Source: Streptococcus oralis subsp. tigurinus
GTDB taxonomy: Bacteria > Bacillota > Bacilli > Lactobacillales > Streptococcaceae
Direction: 5' to 3'
Assembly (NCBI RefSeq): GCF_002356415.1
Contig: NZ_AP018338.1
Coordinates: 186,001-250,000, forward strand
Length of the DNA stretch: 64,000 bases
Each line of letters begins with the position of its first letter. The stretch's first letter is position 1. Positions 44,647-55,836 of the stretch are shown piece after piece. The translations under genes were made by a program, and so were the position numbers. The notes under the pieces were generated by a model that saw only the letters and a program-made list of their open reading frames with translations, did no database searches and was not told the origin of the DNA.

Positions 44647-45903
44647 ATGATTGGATTGCTAACCTTTATCCTCGTTTTTGGGATTATCGTGGTGGTGCAT
44701 GAGTTTGGACATTTTTATTTTGCCAAGAAATCAGGCATTTTAGTTCGTGAGTTTGCTATTGGTATGGGCCCTAAGATTTTTGCCCATATCGGTAAGGACG
44801 GCACTGCTTATACTATTCGGATCCTTCCTTTAGGAGGGTATGTTCGTATGGCTGGTTGGGGTGACGATGCGACGGAGATTAAGACAGGAACTCCAGTCAG
44901 TTTAACACTTGCAGAGGATGGTAAGGTCAAACGGATCAATCTATCTGGGAAGAAACTGGATCAAACAGCTCTCCCTATGCAGGTAACCCAGTTTGACTTT
45001 GAAGACAAGCTCTTCATTAAAGGCTTGGTCTTGGAAGAAGAAAAGACCTTTGCAGTAGATCACGATGCAACAGTTGTTGAGGCAGACGGAACCGAAGTGC
45101 GCATTGCCCCTCTAGATGTACAGTACCAAAATGCTTCTATCTGGGGCAAACTCATTACCAACTTTGCAGGTCCCATGAATAACTTTATCTTAGGTGTTGT
45201 TGTTTTTTGGATCCTGATCTTTTTGCAAGGTGGTGTTAGAGACACTCAGACCAATCTCTTTCATGTCATGCCAGAGGGAGCTTTGGCTAAGGTAGGCGTA
45301 GCTGAGACAGCTCAAATCACCAAGGTAGGCTTGCATGAAGTTAAGAATTGGCAAGACTTGATTCAGGCTGTGGAAGCAGATACCAAGGATAAGACCGCTC
45401 CGACCTTAGATGTGACCATTTCTGAAAATGGGAGTAAAAAACAAGTCACTGTTACTCCAGAAGAGAATCAAGGACGTTATATTCTCGGGGTTCAACCAGG
45501 GGTTAAGTCAGACTTTCTATCCATGTTTGTTGGTGGATTTACAACCGCTGCTGACTCGGGACTCCGTATCCTTTCGGCTCTGAAAAACTTGATTTTCCAT
45601 CCAGATTTGAATAAACTCGGTGGTCCCGTTGCCATTTTTAAGGCAAGTAGCGATGCTGCTAAAAATGGAATTGAGAATGTCCTCTACTTCCTAGCTATGA
45701 TTTCCATCAATATCGGAATTTTTAACTTGATTCCTATCCCAGCTTTGGATGGTGGAAAGATTGTGCTCAATATCCTAGAGGCTATCCGTCGTAAACCCCT
45801 TAAACAAGAAATTGAAACCTATGTCACCATGGCTGGTGTAGTTATCATGGTTGTCTTGATGCTAGCTGTGACCTGGAATGACATTATGCGACTCTTCTTT
45901 TAG
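44647..45903 (+). CDS. rseP: Site-2 zinc metalloprotease RseP/Eep
   Basis: 418 aa membrane protease. HEFGH at residues 18-22 in the first helix, a PDZ domain (about 190-275) and the second motif [11 protein letters not shown] near 358. Family members cleave signal peptides and anti-sigma factors within the membrane; the streptococcal protein is called Eep. 15 bp after cdsA. Confidence 0.95.
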   Translation: MIGLLTFILVFGIIVVVHEFGHFYFAKKSGILVREFAIGMGPKIFAHIGKDGTAYTIRILPLGGYVRMAGWGDDATEIKTGTPVSLTLAEDGKVKRINLSGKKLDQTALPMQVTQFDFEDKLFIKGLVLEEEKTFAVDHDATVVEADGTEVRIAPLDVQYQNASIWGKLITNFAGPMNNFILGVVVFWILIFLQGGVRDTQTNLFHVMPEGALAKVGVAETAQITKVGLHEVKNWQDLIQAVEADTKDKTAPTLDVTISENGSKKQVTVTPEENQGRYILGVQPGVKSDFLSMFVGGFTTAADSGLRILSALKNLIFHPDLNKLGGPVAIFKASSDAAKNGIENVLYFLAMISINIGIFNLIPIPALDGGKIVLNILEAIRRKPLKQEIETYVTMAGVVIMVVLMLAVTWNDIMRLFF

Positions 45904-45907
45904 ATAA

Positions 45908-47773
<1,866 letters not shown>

Positions 47774-47789
47774 AAACTATAATCAGAAG

Positions 47790-47832
47790 AAAAACAAGGC
47801 AAAAATGTAACTAGTTTTTACCTTGTTTTTTC
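47790..47832 (+). terminator. Terminator after proS
   Basis: AAAAACAAGG-C-AAAAA (47790-47805) pairs with TTTTT-A-CCTTGTTTTT (47815-47830), loop TGTAACTAG. Confidence 0.8.
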
Positions 47833-47871
47833 TGTATAATGGGAAAAATGAGTAAACGAAGAGGTATAACA

Positions 47872-49251
47872 ATGCTAAAATTTCCAAAGGATTTTGTTTG
47901 GGGTTCCTCCACTTCTGGACCACAGACAGAAGGACGAGTGCCAGATGATGGCAAGGGAGATAATCTCTGGGATTATTGGTATCAGGTGGAGCCAAACCGC
48001 TACTACAATGGGATTGGACCCGACAAAACATCGACTTTCTATGAAAACTGGGAAAAGGATATTGAGCTTCTGGTAGAGACTGGTCACACAGCCTTCCGAA
48101 CTTCTATCCAGTGGTCTCGCATTTTCCCACAAGGCCGTGGAGAGGTCAATCCACAAGGGGTGGCTTTTTATCGTCAGGTCTTTGAAGCCATTAAGGCCAA
48201 GGGAATTCGTCTCTTAGTCAATCTCTATCACTTTGACCTGCCTTTTGCCCTCCAAGAAGATGGGGATGGTTGGGAAAATAAGACAACCGTCAAGGCTTAT
48301 GAAGACTATGCTCGTTTTTGTTTTGAGACTTATGGTGACTTGGTGGACCAATGGATTACCTTCAATGAACCCATCGTTCCTGTAGAATTTGGTTATTTTT
48401 ATGATGCCCATTATCCTCACAAGGTAGATGCTAAGGCGGCGGTTAAGGTTGCTTATCATACGCAATTGGCTAGCAGTCTTGCGGTTAAGGCCTGTCATGA
48501 GATTTTGCCTGATCCTAAGATTGGGATTGTCCTTAACTTGACACCAGCTTACCCACGTAGCCAGCACCCCGCGGATGTCAAGGCTGCTCGCATTGCGGAT
48601 CTCTTCCAAGCACAATCTTTCCTAGACCCGTCTGTCTTGGGAGCTTATCCAGAAGAGTTAGTAGAGATTTTAGCAGAGCAAGATTTGCTGCCGGATTCTA
48701 CAGCTGAAGAGTTGGAGCTCATTCGCGATCATACTGTGGACTTCCTTGGAGTCAACTACTACCAACCTTTGCGTGTTATGGCGCCGCGTTTTGCTAAACA
48801 TCCAGACAGCCCTCTTTTGCCAGAGCATTTCTACGAACCTTATGTCATGCCGGGACGTAAAATTAATCCTCACCGCGGTTGGGAAATCTACGAGCAGGGG
48901 ATTTATGATATCGCTCAAAATATCAAGAAAAATTATGGTAATATTGAGTGGATGCTGACCGAAAATGGCATGGGTGTTGAAGGGGAAGAAAAATTCCGTC
49001 AAGATGGGATGATTCAAGATGACTATCGTATTGACTTTATAAAAGGACATCTGCGTGAACTACATCGTGCGATTGAAGATGGTGCCAACTGTAAAGGCTA
49101 CTTGATCTGGACTTTTATCGATTGCTGGTCATGGCTCAACAGCTATAAAAATCGCTATGGTCTGGTTGAGCTTGACTTGGAAACACAGGAACGTCGCCTG
49201 AAGAAATCAGGCCACTGGTTCAAAGAACTTAGCGACCATAATGGATTTTAA
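47872..49251 (+). CDS. 6-phospho-beta-glucosidase (GH1)
   Basis: 459 aa TIM-barrel. Acid/base Glu in TFNEP (about residue 171) and nucleophile Glu in LTENGMG (about 365). Hydrolyses phosphorylated beta-glucosides such as cellobiose-6-P. The ATG at 47872 follows AAGAGG and gives the family N-terminus MLKFPKDFVWGSSTSG; an upstream in-frame ATG lies before the RBS. No PTS gene is adjacent. Possible promoter TGTATAAT at 47833-47840. Confidence 0.93.
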   Translation: MLKFPKDFVWGSSTSGPQTEGRVPDDGKGDNLWDYWYQVEPNRYYNGIGPDKTSTFYENWEKDIELLVETGHTAFRTSIQWSRIFPQGRGEVNPQGVAFYRQVFEAIKAKGIRLLVNLYHFDLPFALQEDGDGWENKTTVKAYEDYARFCFETYGDLVDQWITFNEPIVPVEFGYFYDAHYPHKVDAKAAVKVAYHTQLASSLAVKACHEILPDPKIGIVLNLTPAYPRSQHPADVKAARIADLFQAQSFLDPSVLGAYPEELVEILAEQDLLPDSTAEELELIRDHTVDFLGVNYYQPLRVMAPRFAKHPDSPLLPEHFYEPYVMPGRKINPHRGWEIYEQGIYDIAQNIKKNYGNIEWMLTENGMGVEGEEKFRQDGMIQDDYRIDFIKGHLRELHRAIEDGANCKGYLIWTFIDCWSWLNSYKNRYGLVELDLETQERRLKKSGHWFKELSDHNGF

Positions 49252-49262
49252 GAATAAAAAAA

Positions 49263-49288
49263 GTGAGATGGTGTTCATCTCACTTTTT
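49263..49288. terminator. Bidirectional terminator
   Basis: GTGAGATG (49263-49270)-GTGTT-CATCTCAC (49276-49283), A run before and T run after; between convergent genes. Confidence 0.85.
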
Positions 49289-49289
49289 A

Positions 49290-49703
49290 TTACAATATCA
49301 TCACCAAGGTTCCGATCGTAATCAGGATACAGCCAACAATTGTTTTAAACGTCAGGATATCTTGTAGAAAGAAAAAGGCTAGAACAAGGGTAATGACGAG
49401 ACTGAATTTATCGACAGCAGATACCTCAGTCGCATTGCCCATCTGTAGGGCCTTGTAGTAGCAGAGCCAAGAGGCGCCAGTGGCTAAACCAGATAAGATG
49501 AGAAAGAGCCAACTTTTTCTACTGATGTTGACAATTTCGGTCTGACTGTTGGTCAAGAAAACCATGGCCCAGGCCATAAGAATGACGACGACTGTACGAA
49601 TAGCAGTTGCTAGATTGGATGGAACTCCCTCAATCCCAATCTTAGCTAAAATTGACGTTAAGGCTGCAAAGATAGCTGATAAAAGTGCGAAGAAAAACCA
49701 CAT
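49290..49703 (-). CDS. EamA/DMT-family half-size transporter
   Basis: 137 aa with five membrane helices and one EamA module: MWFFFALLSAIFAALTSILA ... GATGASWLCYYKALQMGNAT-like segment (ATGASWLCYY). Full-size DMT exporters have two such modules; single-module members work as dimers. Substrate unknown. Start backed by AGGAGG upstream on the minus strand. Confidence 0.85.
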   Translation of the reverse strand: MWFFFALLSAIFAALTSILAKIGIEGVPSNLATAIRTVVVILMAWAMVFLTNSQTEIVNISRKSWLFLILSGLATGASWLCYYKALQMGNATEVSAVDKFSLVITLVLAFFFLQDILTFKTIVGCILITIGTLVMIL

Positions 49704-49790
49704 GGCAAATACCTCCTCTTTTTATTATAAGTAATTGATGCTGACTTGTCAGGTATTAAGTGAAATCTTGATAAAACACCAGATAGAAAA

Positions 49791-49880
49791 ACTATACCAA
49801 TTTTTATCCTTGACAAGTAAGAAAAACAAGTATATACTGTTTTTGCTGATTCCGTAAAGCGAGAATTAGACTATACCAAT
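49791..49880 (+). promoter_or_regulatory. glmS promoter with NagR-type operators
   Basis: TTGACA (49810-49815), 17 bp, TATACT (49833-49838). ACTATACCAATTT occurs exactly twice (49791-49803 and 49870-49882), flanking the promoter. The downstream copy sits in ATTAGACTATACCAAT (49865-49880), matching 14 of 16 positions of a GntR/NagR-type ATTGGTCTATACCAAT site. NagR, responding to glucosamine-6-P, is known to control glmS in streptococci. Confidence 0.65.
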
Positions 49881-49918
49881 TTAAGGAGAAAGCACAGCTG
49901 GTCTGTGTCGTATATACT

Positions 49919-51727
49919 ATGTGTGGAATTGTTGGTGTTGTTGGAAACACAAATGCAACTGATATTTTGATTCAAGGGCTTGAAAAGCTCGAATACCGTG
50001 GCTATGATTCTGCGGGGATTTTTGTCCTAGGTGGTGTTGAAAATCATCTAGTCAAGGCTGTCGGTCGTATCGCAGAATTGTCTGCTAAGACGGCTGGTGT
50101 TGAGGGAACAACAGGTATCGGACATACGCGTTGGGCGACTCACGGGAAACCAACGGAAGACAATGCTCACCCACACCGCTCTGAGACTGGACGTTTTGTC
50201 TTGGTCCACAATGGGGTCATTGAAAACTACCTTGAAATCAAGGAAGAATACCTTGCAGGTCACCACTTCAAGGGACAAACAGATACAGAAATCGCTGTTC
50301 ACTTGATTGGGAAATTTGCGGAACAAGATGGACTCCCAGTTCTTGAAGCTTTCAAAAAAGCTCTTCACATCATCCGTGGTTCTTATGCCTTTGCCTTGAT
50401 TGACTCTGAAAATCCAGATGTCATCTACGTGGCTAAGAATAAATCACCACTTTTGATTGGTCTTGGACAAGGCTACAACATGGTTTGCTCAGACGCAATG
50501 GCTATGATTCGTGAGACCAACCAATACATGGAAATCCATGACCAAGAGTTGGTAATTGTCAAGGCGGATAGTGTCGAAGTTCAAGACTATGATGGCAATC
50601 GCCGTGAACGTGCTAGCTATACTGCGGAGCTAGACTTGTCAGATATCGGCAAGGGAACTTACCCTTACTACATGCTCAAGGAAATTGATGAGCAACCAAC
50701 GGTTATGCGGAAACTCATCCAAGCCTACACAGATGAGGCTGGTCAAGTAGTGGTTGCCCCTACTATCATCAAGGCTGTTCAAGATGCAGACCGCATCTAC
50801 ATCCTTGCAGCTGGGACATCTTACCACGCAGGATTTGCTTCTAAGAAGATGCTGGAAGAGTTGACAGATACACCTGTTGAACTTGGAATCTCATCTGAGT
50901 GGGGCTACGGTATGCCACTTCTCAGCAAGAAACCACTCTTCATCTTTATCAGTCAGTCTGGTGAAACAGCTGATAGCCGTCAGGTTTTAGTCAAGGCTAA
51001 TGAAATGGGCATTCCAAGCTTGACAGTGACAAACGTCCCAGGTTCAACTCTTTCTCGTGAAGCCAACCATACCATGCTTCTTCACGCGGGTCCTGAAATT
51101 GCTGTGGCCTCAACCAAGGCCTATACAGCGCAGATCGCAGCTCTTGCATTCTTGGCAAAAGCAGTCGGAGAAGCAAACGGCAATGCCAAAGCGCAAGCCT
51201 TTGACCTGGTTCATGAGTTGTCAATCGTAGCTCAGTCTATCGAATCAACCCTTTCAGAAAAAGAAACCATTGATGCTAAAGTTCGTGAACTTCTTGAAAC
51301 AACTCGCAACGCTTTTTACATCGGACGTGGTCAAGACTACTATGTAGCCATGGAAGCCAGTCTCAAACTCAAAGAGATTTCTTACATCCAATGTGAAGGT
51401 TTTGCGGCAGGAGAACTCAAGCACGGAACCATTGCCTTGATCGAAGAAGGAACACCAGTCTTGGCCCTCTTGTCAGATCCAGTCCTTGCTAACCACACTC
51501 GTGGAAATATCCAAGAGGTTGCAGCACGTGGTGCTAAGGTTCTCACTATCGCGGAAGAAAATGTTGCTAAAGAGACAGACGATATCGTCCTTACGACCGT
51601 CCACCCTTACCTTTCACCAATCTCAATGGTCGTACCAACACAATTGGTCGCTTACTTCGCAACCCTCCACCGTGGTCTTGACGTGGACAAACCACGTAAC
51701 CTTGCAAAGTCAGTAACAGTAGAATAA
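49919..51727 (+). CDS. glmS: Glutamine-fructose-6-phosphate aminotransferase
   Basis: 602 aa. Makes glucosamine-6-P, the entry point to peptidoglycan and amino-sugar synthesis. Glutaminase domain starting CGIVGVVGN (Cys2 nucleophile after Met removal), then two SIS domains, C-terminal KSVTVE. AAGGAG (49883-49888) is 30 nt from the ATG, too far for normal initiation; a GCACAG-CTGGT-CTGTGT hairpin (49892-49908) in between shortens the effective distance. No glmS ribozyme seen. Confidence 0.96.
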   Translation: MCGIVGVVGNTNATDILIQGLEKLEYRGYDSAGIFVLGGVENHLVKAVGRIAELSAKTAGVEGTTGIGHTRWATHGKPTEDNAHPHRSETGRFVLVHNGVIENYLEIKEEYLAGHHFKGQTDTEIAVHLIGKFAEQDGLPVLEAFKKALHIIRGSYAFALIDSENPDVIYVAKNKSPLLIGLGQGYNMVCSDAMAMIRETNQYMEIHDQELVIVKADSVEVQDYDGNRRERASYTAELDLSDIGKGTYPYYMLKEIDEQPTVMRKLIQAYTDEAGQVVVAPTIIKAVQDADRIYILAAGTSYHAGFASKKMLEELTDTPVELGISSEWGYGMPLLSKKPLFIFISQSGETADSRQVLVKANEMGIPSLTVTNVPGSTLSREANHTMLLHAGPEIAVASTKAYTAQIAALAFLAKAVGEANGNAKAQAFDLVHELSIVAQSIESTLSEKETIDAKVRELLETTRNAFYIGRGQDYYVAMEASLKLKEISYIQCEGFAAGELKHGTIALIEEGTPVLALLSDPVLANHTRGNIQEVAARGAKVLTIAEENVAKETDDIVLTTVHPYLSPISMVVPTQLVAYFATLHRGLDVDKPRNLAKSVTVE

Positions 51728-51733
51728 ACAAAG

Positions 51734-51760
51734 AAAGTCTAGTTGATCTAGGCTTTTTCT
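51734..51760 (+). terminator. Terminator after glmS
   Basis: AAAGTCTAG (51734-51742)-TTGAT-CTAGGCTTT (51748-51756) with one T.G pair, then TTCT. Confidence 0.7.
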
Positions 51761-51774
51761 AATGAGCAAATTTA

Positions 51775-51803
51775 TTGAAAATAAAACTAATTAGTGATAA
51801 AAT
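51775..51803 (+). promoter_or_regulatory. Promoter of the flavin oxidoreductase gene
   Basis: TTGAAA (51775-51780), 17 bp, TAAAAT (51798-51803). Confidence 0.65.
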
Positions 51804-51837
51804 GCCCTAAAACTAAAAGAGATAGCGAGGAAACAGG

Positions 51838-52890
51838 ATGGTAGAATTAGGAATTTCAACATTTGGTGAAACAACAGCCCTGGAGGTGACTGGGCAGATT
51901 TACAGTCGTGATGAACGCATTCGTCAGTTGGTGGCAGAGATAGAGCTGGCTGATAAGGTTGGTTTGGATGTGTACGGGATTGGGGAGCATCATCGGGAGG
52001 ACTTTGCGGTATCGGCGCCAGAGATTGTTCTTGCAGCTGGTGCAGTCAATACCAAGAAGATTCGTTTGACTAGTGCGGTCAGCATTCTCTCGAGTATGGA
52101 TCCAATTCGTTTGTTCCAACAGTATGCCACTATCGATGCTTTGTCAAATGGCCGTGCAGAGATTATGGCAGGGCGTGGTTCATTCACCGAATCTTTCCCA
52201 CTGTTTGGCTATGACTTGAAAGACTATGAAGCTCTCTTTGATGAGAAATTAGACATGCTCCAGTTAGTCAATGAAAAGACCGAGATAGACTGGCAAGGTC
52301 AATTGAACCAAAACATTGCTGGAAAAGAAGTTTATCCCCGTCCAGTTCAGGACAAATTGCCATTGTGGGTGGCGACAGGTGGCCATGTCGAATCAACAGT
52401 GAAGATTGCTCAGGCGGGGCTGCCGATTGTATATGCTATTATCGGTGGCAATCCGCGTTATTTTAAAAAGTTGATTCAAGCTTATCGTGAAATTGGTAGG
52501 GAAGCCGATCATGCGGATAAAGACCTGAAAGTAGGCGCTCATTCTTGGGGCTGGATTGCTGAAGATGGCGAGCAGGCTGTCAAAGATTATTTCCATCCGA
52601 CCAAGCAAGTGGTGGATGCTATTTCCAAGGACCGTCCACACTGGCAAGAGTTGACCTATGAGCAATATTTGGTGCAAATTGGTCCAAATGGTACCATGTT
52701 TGTGGGAAATCCTGACCAGGTCGCAGAAAAATTGATTCACATGATTGAGGATTTAGACTTGGACCGTTTCATGCTCCATCTACCGCTTGGTTCCATGCCT
52801 CATGATCAAGTTCTGAGAGCTATTGAGCTCTTTGGCACGCAAGTGACGCCCAAAGTACGTGCTTACTTTGCCATAAAAGAGAGGATATAA
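51838..52890 (+). CDS. LLM-class flavin-dependent oxidoreductase (luciferase-like)
   Basis: 350 aa TIM-barrel of the bacterial luciferase family: MVELGISTFGETTALEVTGQ, GIGEHHREDFAVSAPEIVLA (about 47-66) and NGRAEIMAGRGSF. Such proteins bind FMN/F420 and oxidise small organic substrates; the streptococcal substrate is unknown. RBS GAGGAAA. Confidence 0.9.
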   Translation: MVELGISTFGETTALEVTGQIYSRDERIRQLVAEIELADKVGLDVYGIGEHHREDFAVSAPEIVLAAGAVNTKKIRLTSAVSILSSMDPIRLFQQYATIDALSNGRAEIMAGRGSFTESFPLFGYDLKDYEALFDEKLDMLQLVNEKTEIDWQGQLNQNIAGKEVYPRPVQDKLPLWVATGGHVESTVKIAQAGLPIVYAIIGGNPRYFKKLIQAYREIGREADHADKDLKVGAHSWGWIAEDGEQAVKDYFHPTKQVVDAISKDRPHWQELTYEQYLVQIGPNGTMFVGNPDQVAEKLIHMIEDLDLDRFMLHLPLGSMPHDQVLRAIELFGTQVTPKVRAYFAIKERI

Positions 52891-52986
52891 AAAAATTCAA
52901 TCAGTTGAGTCGATTGGTGAGGAACACCCATGGATTCAGCAACAGGTGGAAGTGGTACAAGGGGTAGAGCATACTATCTAGTGGAA
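52891..52986 (+). other. Spacer with possible coding remnant
   Basis: An open frame starting inside the preceding gene reads KIQSVESIGEEHPWIQQQVE-VVQGVEHTI then TAG. It has no start codon. Too short to identify; possibly a fragment of a deleted gene. Confidence 0.3.
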
Positions 52987-53108
52987 TATATACCAGTTTA
53001 TACCAAGTACAAGATAAAATAGCAAAAAAGACGATTTCCGCTTGGAAGTCGTCTTTTTTGATATTCTCACAAATACGATATCTTATGGTTGGTGTAAACT
53101 GGTATATA
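52987..53108. repeat. 122-bp palindromic element with a central terminator
   Basis: The ends, TATATACCAGTTTATACCAA (52987-53006) and its inverted copy (53089-53108), match at 19 of 20 positions; inner arms AAGATA/TATCTT also pair. In the centre lies AAAAAAGACGATTTC...GAAGTCGTCTTTTTT, a bidirectional terminator between convergent genes. The size and design recall MITE-like repeats of pneumococcus that carry terminators (SPRITE), but family membership is not checked. Confidence 0.6.
53023..53059. terminator. Bidirectional terminator inside the palindromic element
   Basis: AAAAAAGACGATTTC, loop CGCTTG, GAAGTCGTCTTTTTT; serves the flavin oxidoreductase (+) and acid phosphatase (-) genes. Confidence 0.85.
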
Positions 53109-53119
53109 GCTCTCTTATT

Positions 53120-53977
53120 TTATTTATCAAAACCTTGTAAGTTTTTTTGGCGCTCTTCAGTTTGACCCTTGGCATCCAATTTATTACCATTGTAAACAGT
53201 GCTTTCCCATGATCCGTACATTGGGTTAGGGAAAATGATGAATTTCTCACCAAACTCTTTTTGTAATTCCTCTAATTTTTGGTCGCGCTCAGTTTCAGAG
53301 GTCTTTGAAAACTCTGCAAAGTCCACAAGATTGTCTCCTAGTAGCATGACTAAGTTGGTTTTTTCTTGGACTGCTTGTCTACGACCTTCTTTAGATTTGA
53401 CGCCTTTTTCTAAGAACATGAGATGATCGCGGCTTTGTACAGGAATTCCTTCATTCTCTAGGTTTTTGATCGTATCATCTACCTGATCTATCGTGCGGTC
53501 AGATACATAGTAAATTTGGACACCGTTTTGGTCTGCAAATTGGAGAAAGTCTTTAGCACCTGGTACAGCCTTGGCTGCGGCTTTTTTTACCCAGACATCC
53601 CAGTTTTCTGGGGTAAATGCTGTTCCATCTTTGACATTTTGCGCTTGATAAGGGCTATTGTCTAATACAGTTTCGTCCAAGTCCAAAACGATAGAGTAGG
53701 GTTTATCTGTCTGTGTTTTTAGTAGTTCTTTCAAACGATCAGTAGCGACATTGTAACCTTGTAGATAGAGTGCCTTGGTTTCAGCTGCTTTTTGATACCA
53801 AAGAGTTGACATAGTGTTCTCTCTTGAACGCAACTGATCATAGGTCATTGTAACCTGATTGTCAGATGTACTACTTTGTGTTGTCTGTGAATTTGCCGAA
53901 TTTGTGCCACAGCCAGTCAGTAAAATGACGGAAGCAAGTGTAGAAGCAATTGTAATAGTAACTTTGGATATTTTCAT
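53120..53977 (-). CDS. Class C acid phosphatase / 5'-nucleotidase, lipoprotein e(P4) family
   Basis: 285 aa surface lipoprotein: lipobox LTGC (Cys23), then a HAD-type phosphatase with the D99-x-D101-E-T motif (IVLDLDETVLDNSPY) and the second acidic motif in VMLLGDNLVDF. Releases phosphate from nucleotides at the cell surface, supporting NAD/nucleotide salvage. Promoter on the minus strand at 54009-54037. Confidence 0.93.
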   Translation of the reverse strand: MKISKVTITIASTLASVILLTGCGTNSANSQTTQSSTSDNQVTMTYDQLRSRENTMSTLWYQKAAETKALYLQGYNVATDRLKELLKTQTDKPYSIVLDLDETVLDNSPYQAQNVKDGTAFTPENWDVWVKKAAAKAVPGAKDFLQFADQNGVQIYYVSDRTIDQVDDTIKNLENEGIPVQSRDHLMFLEKGVKSKEGRRQAVQEKTNLVMLLGDNLVDFAEFSKTSETERDQKLEELQKEFGEKFIIFPNPMYGSWESTVYNGNKLDAKGQTEERQKNLQGFDK

Positions 53978-54008
53978 AATCCGATCCCCCTAATAATAGT
54001 CTATTAAC

Positions 54009-54037
54009 ATTGTAGCGTTTTCATGGGATTTGTGCAA
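54009..54037 (-). promoter_or_regulatory. Acid phosphatase promoter
   Basis: Minus strand TTGCAC (54037-54032), 17-bp spacer, TACAAT (54014-54009). ATGAAAACG between them only loosely resembles a cre half. Confidence 0.7.
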
Positions 54038-54248
54038 GGAAATATCGAGAAAAAATAAATTTTTCAGTAGTAATTTGGTATTAGGATAAAATTATGTACT
54101 TAATTTGGGAATGAAGATGGATATAAAAAAACTCAATCGGCTTGATAGAAAATCTATATCAGCTTCTTTTTGGAAAATAGATGAAAATAAAGTGAATCTT
54201 TGAAAGGCTAGTAACATCAAGCTTTTCAGGGATTTTTTCTTTATAGAT
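54038..54248. other. Gap with no supported gene
   Basis: AT-rich. A 31-codon ORF (54111-54206, MKMDIKKLNRLDRKSISASF...) has only a weak GGGA upstream and no family resemblance; it may be a remnant. Confidence 0.35.
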
Positions 54249-54363
54249 CCCAATTTGTAAAATTAAGCTAGACAGAAAAAGCCATCTATGTTAGGTTCAG
54301 ATAAACACCATACCAAGTTTTTCTGAGTTACATGAAAAATCTAACTTAATTTGACAATTTGGG
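54249..54363. mobile_element. 115-bp internally deleted IS30-family mini-element
   Basis: Joins the left end (GCTAGACAGAAAAAGCCATCTATG...) directly to the right end (ACCATACCAAGTTTTTCTGAG...) of the same IS type found at 56.4-57.0 kb. Terminal inverted repeats of ~25 bp, CCCAATTTGTAAAATTAAG and CCCAAATTGTCAAATTAAG, with few mismatches. No transposase. It truncates the kinase remnant next to it. Confidence 0.7.
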
Positions 54364-54640
54364 TTTTCAAAAATCAAATGCTGCCGATTTTCAAGCGCTG
54401 TCTTGATGATTTCTTTGACAATAGACCACAAGTAATCGGTCAGTAAGTCGCTATCTGCCGCTGTCAGCTCCGTTTGCCCGCTTCTAATCAAACCCATTTT
54501 CAGCAAACCCACTGATAAATAAGGATAACCAAACTCTTCTAGTATTTTCTGCGCCAAAAGCGTCTTCCCCGTGTGAGAAGCCCCAATTATCAGGAAATCA
54601 TTTGTTGAAAACCCTTTCTTCCCTACATTATAGAACTTTC
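54364..54640 (-). pseudogene. Truncated P-loop kinase gene
   Basis: Minus-strand frame with NDFLIIGASHTGKTLLAQKI (P-loop GASHTGKT), continuing to TALENRQHLIFEN, then running into the IS30-derived mini-element. No start codon is found upstream in frame, and the C-terminal half is missing. Resembles small nucleoside/2-phosphoglycerate-kinase-like P-loop proteins; non-functional. Confidence 0.65.
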
Positions 54641-54664
54641 TGATAACTATTCACATCTTATTAT

Positions 54665-54700
54665 GAGAAAAAATCCGCTAGAATATCTAGCGAATCTCTC
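54665..54700 (-). terminator. Terminator of the methyltransferase gene
   Basis: Minus strand: GAGAGATTCGCTAGA, loop TAT, TCTAGCGGATTTTTTCTC; stem CGCTAGA/TCTAGCG (54676-54692). Confidence 0.75.
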
Positions 54701-54753
54701 ATTCAATCATTCTTTTCTATTCGTCTCATAAGATGTTGTATTCTGATATTGTC

Positions 54754-55323
54754 CTACCAAATAAAAGGGAAAATTCGATATTTAACCTTGCTACAATAAT
54801 CTTGATAGGCTTGCCCGAAATGCTCTCCTAGGACCTTCTCCTCAACTCGTAAGCGAATAGCGTAGCCAACAACCAAAACTAAGAGAGACAAGAGAAAACT
54901 GTAGAGATTCAGTGTGATGAGAGACAAACCTAGCAGGGACAAGATGCTGCCTGTATAGGTAGGATTTCTCACAATCGCATAAGGTCCGCTATCTACCAGC
55001 TTTTGCTGGTCTGTCGTCTGCACCGCTAAGGTAAAAGCCTTGCCCAGGTAGTTGACCGCATACAGACGCAAGGCTATGGCAAAGATAGCCAAAGGAAAAC
55101 CTAGAAAAAGAAAAATGCTTGGTAGTTCCACACGAAAAACTGCTAGATTGTCAAGATTAACCGATAGCAAGGACAAGACGACGCTAGCGATAATCACATA
55201 GCGTGTTCCGTCATCAGCTGAATGTTCAGCCTTATTCTTTTTAGTGTGATGTTTAATATATATTTCTGATAGCACAATAAGAACAAATATAAGATAGATA
55301 AAAATTGTTTGTATTGTAGACAT
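54754..55323 (-). CDS. ICMT/phospholipid methyltransferase-family membrane protein
   Basis: 189 aa, about five membrane helices. YAIVRNPTYTGSILSLLGLS (about 115-134) and RLRVEEKVLGEHFGQAYQDY (about 157-176) are the SAM-binding motifs of isoprenylcysteine carboxyl methyltransferase-like enzymes. The bacterial substrate is unknown. RBS GGAGGTC on the minus strand. It is intact within a decaying region. Confidence 0.85.
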   Translation of the reverse strand: MSTIQTIFIYLIFVLIVLSEIYIKHHTKKNKAEHSADDGTRYVIIASVVLSLLSVNLDNLAVFRVELPSIFLFLGFPLAIFAIALRLYAVNYLGKAFTLAVQTTDQQKLVDSGPYAIVRNPTYTGSILSLLGLSLITLNLYSFLLSLLVLVVGYAIRLRVEEKVLGEHFGQAYQDYCSKVKYRIFPFIW

Positions 55324-55426
55324 TTTTTGACCTCCTCCCTCATTCTACTCTTTTCAACTGGGAAAATCTAGTGAAAGTCTAAAGAATTTTCAAAAAAAGC
55401 TCCTTTCCTAAGAAAAGAGTGTGAAC

Positions 55427-55738
55427 TTAAAATTCAATGATACCAGGCTCCACTGCCGTATCGTGGTTGGCAATGACTTGCAGGCAGTTGGGGTCTTGGC
55501 TTTCTTCCTTGGCCCACTTGAGCGAGGTCATCTGCTTGTCCTTATCCAAGGAAATTCCCGGTAAAATCAAGCCCTACCATGATTTTTTAGCATAGCTAGC
55601 ATCTGAGGCAAGAAGGACGAATTTCCCGTCAGCAATGTCGCTCAGGAAAGATGCCGCACGATCACTATACAAAAATTCATCAACAGTCGAAAAAGCCTGA
55701 TAATCATTAAAATAAGGTGCATCAAAATCTTTCCACAT
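55427..55738 (-). pseudogene. MBL-fold hydrolase remnant (lactonase-like) with internal stop
   Basis: Starts MWKDFDAPYFNDYQAFSTVD and ends IANHDTAVEPGIIEF. Codon 55 is TAG (55576-55574) in SDASYAKKSW-stop-GLILPG, where relatives have an acidic residue, so a single GAG-to-TAG change fits. The N-terminal metal-binding HxHxD half is absent. Resembles the C-terminal half of N-acyl-homoserine-lactonase-type MBL proteins. Confidence 0.65.
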
Positions 55739-55836
55739 AGGCTTCTCCTGACAAAAACCAAGTTGTCAGAGTGGTAGTAAATCATTTTTGTCTAAGCTTT
55801 TTAGCTGTATACTCATTTTATTACCTACTTTGCTAA

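Noticed and set aside
49845..49918. glmS ribozyme/riboswitch
   Set aside because: The leader is too short and lacks the ribozyme core; a protein operator is the better explanation.
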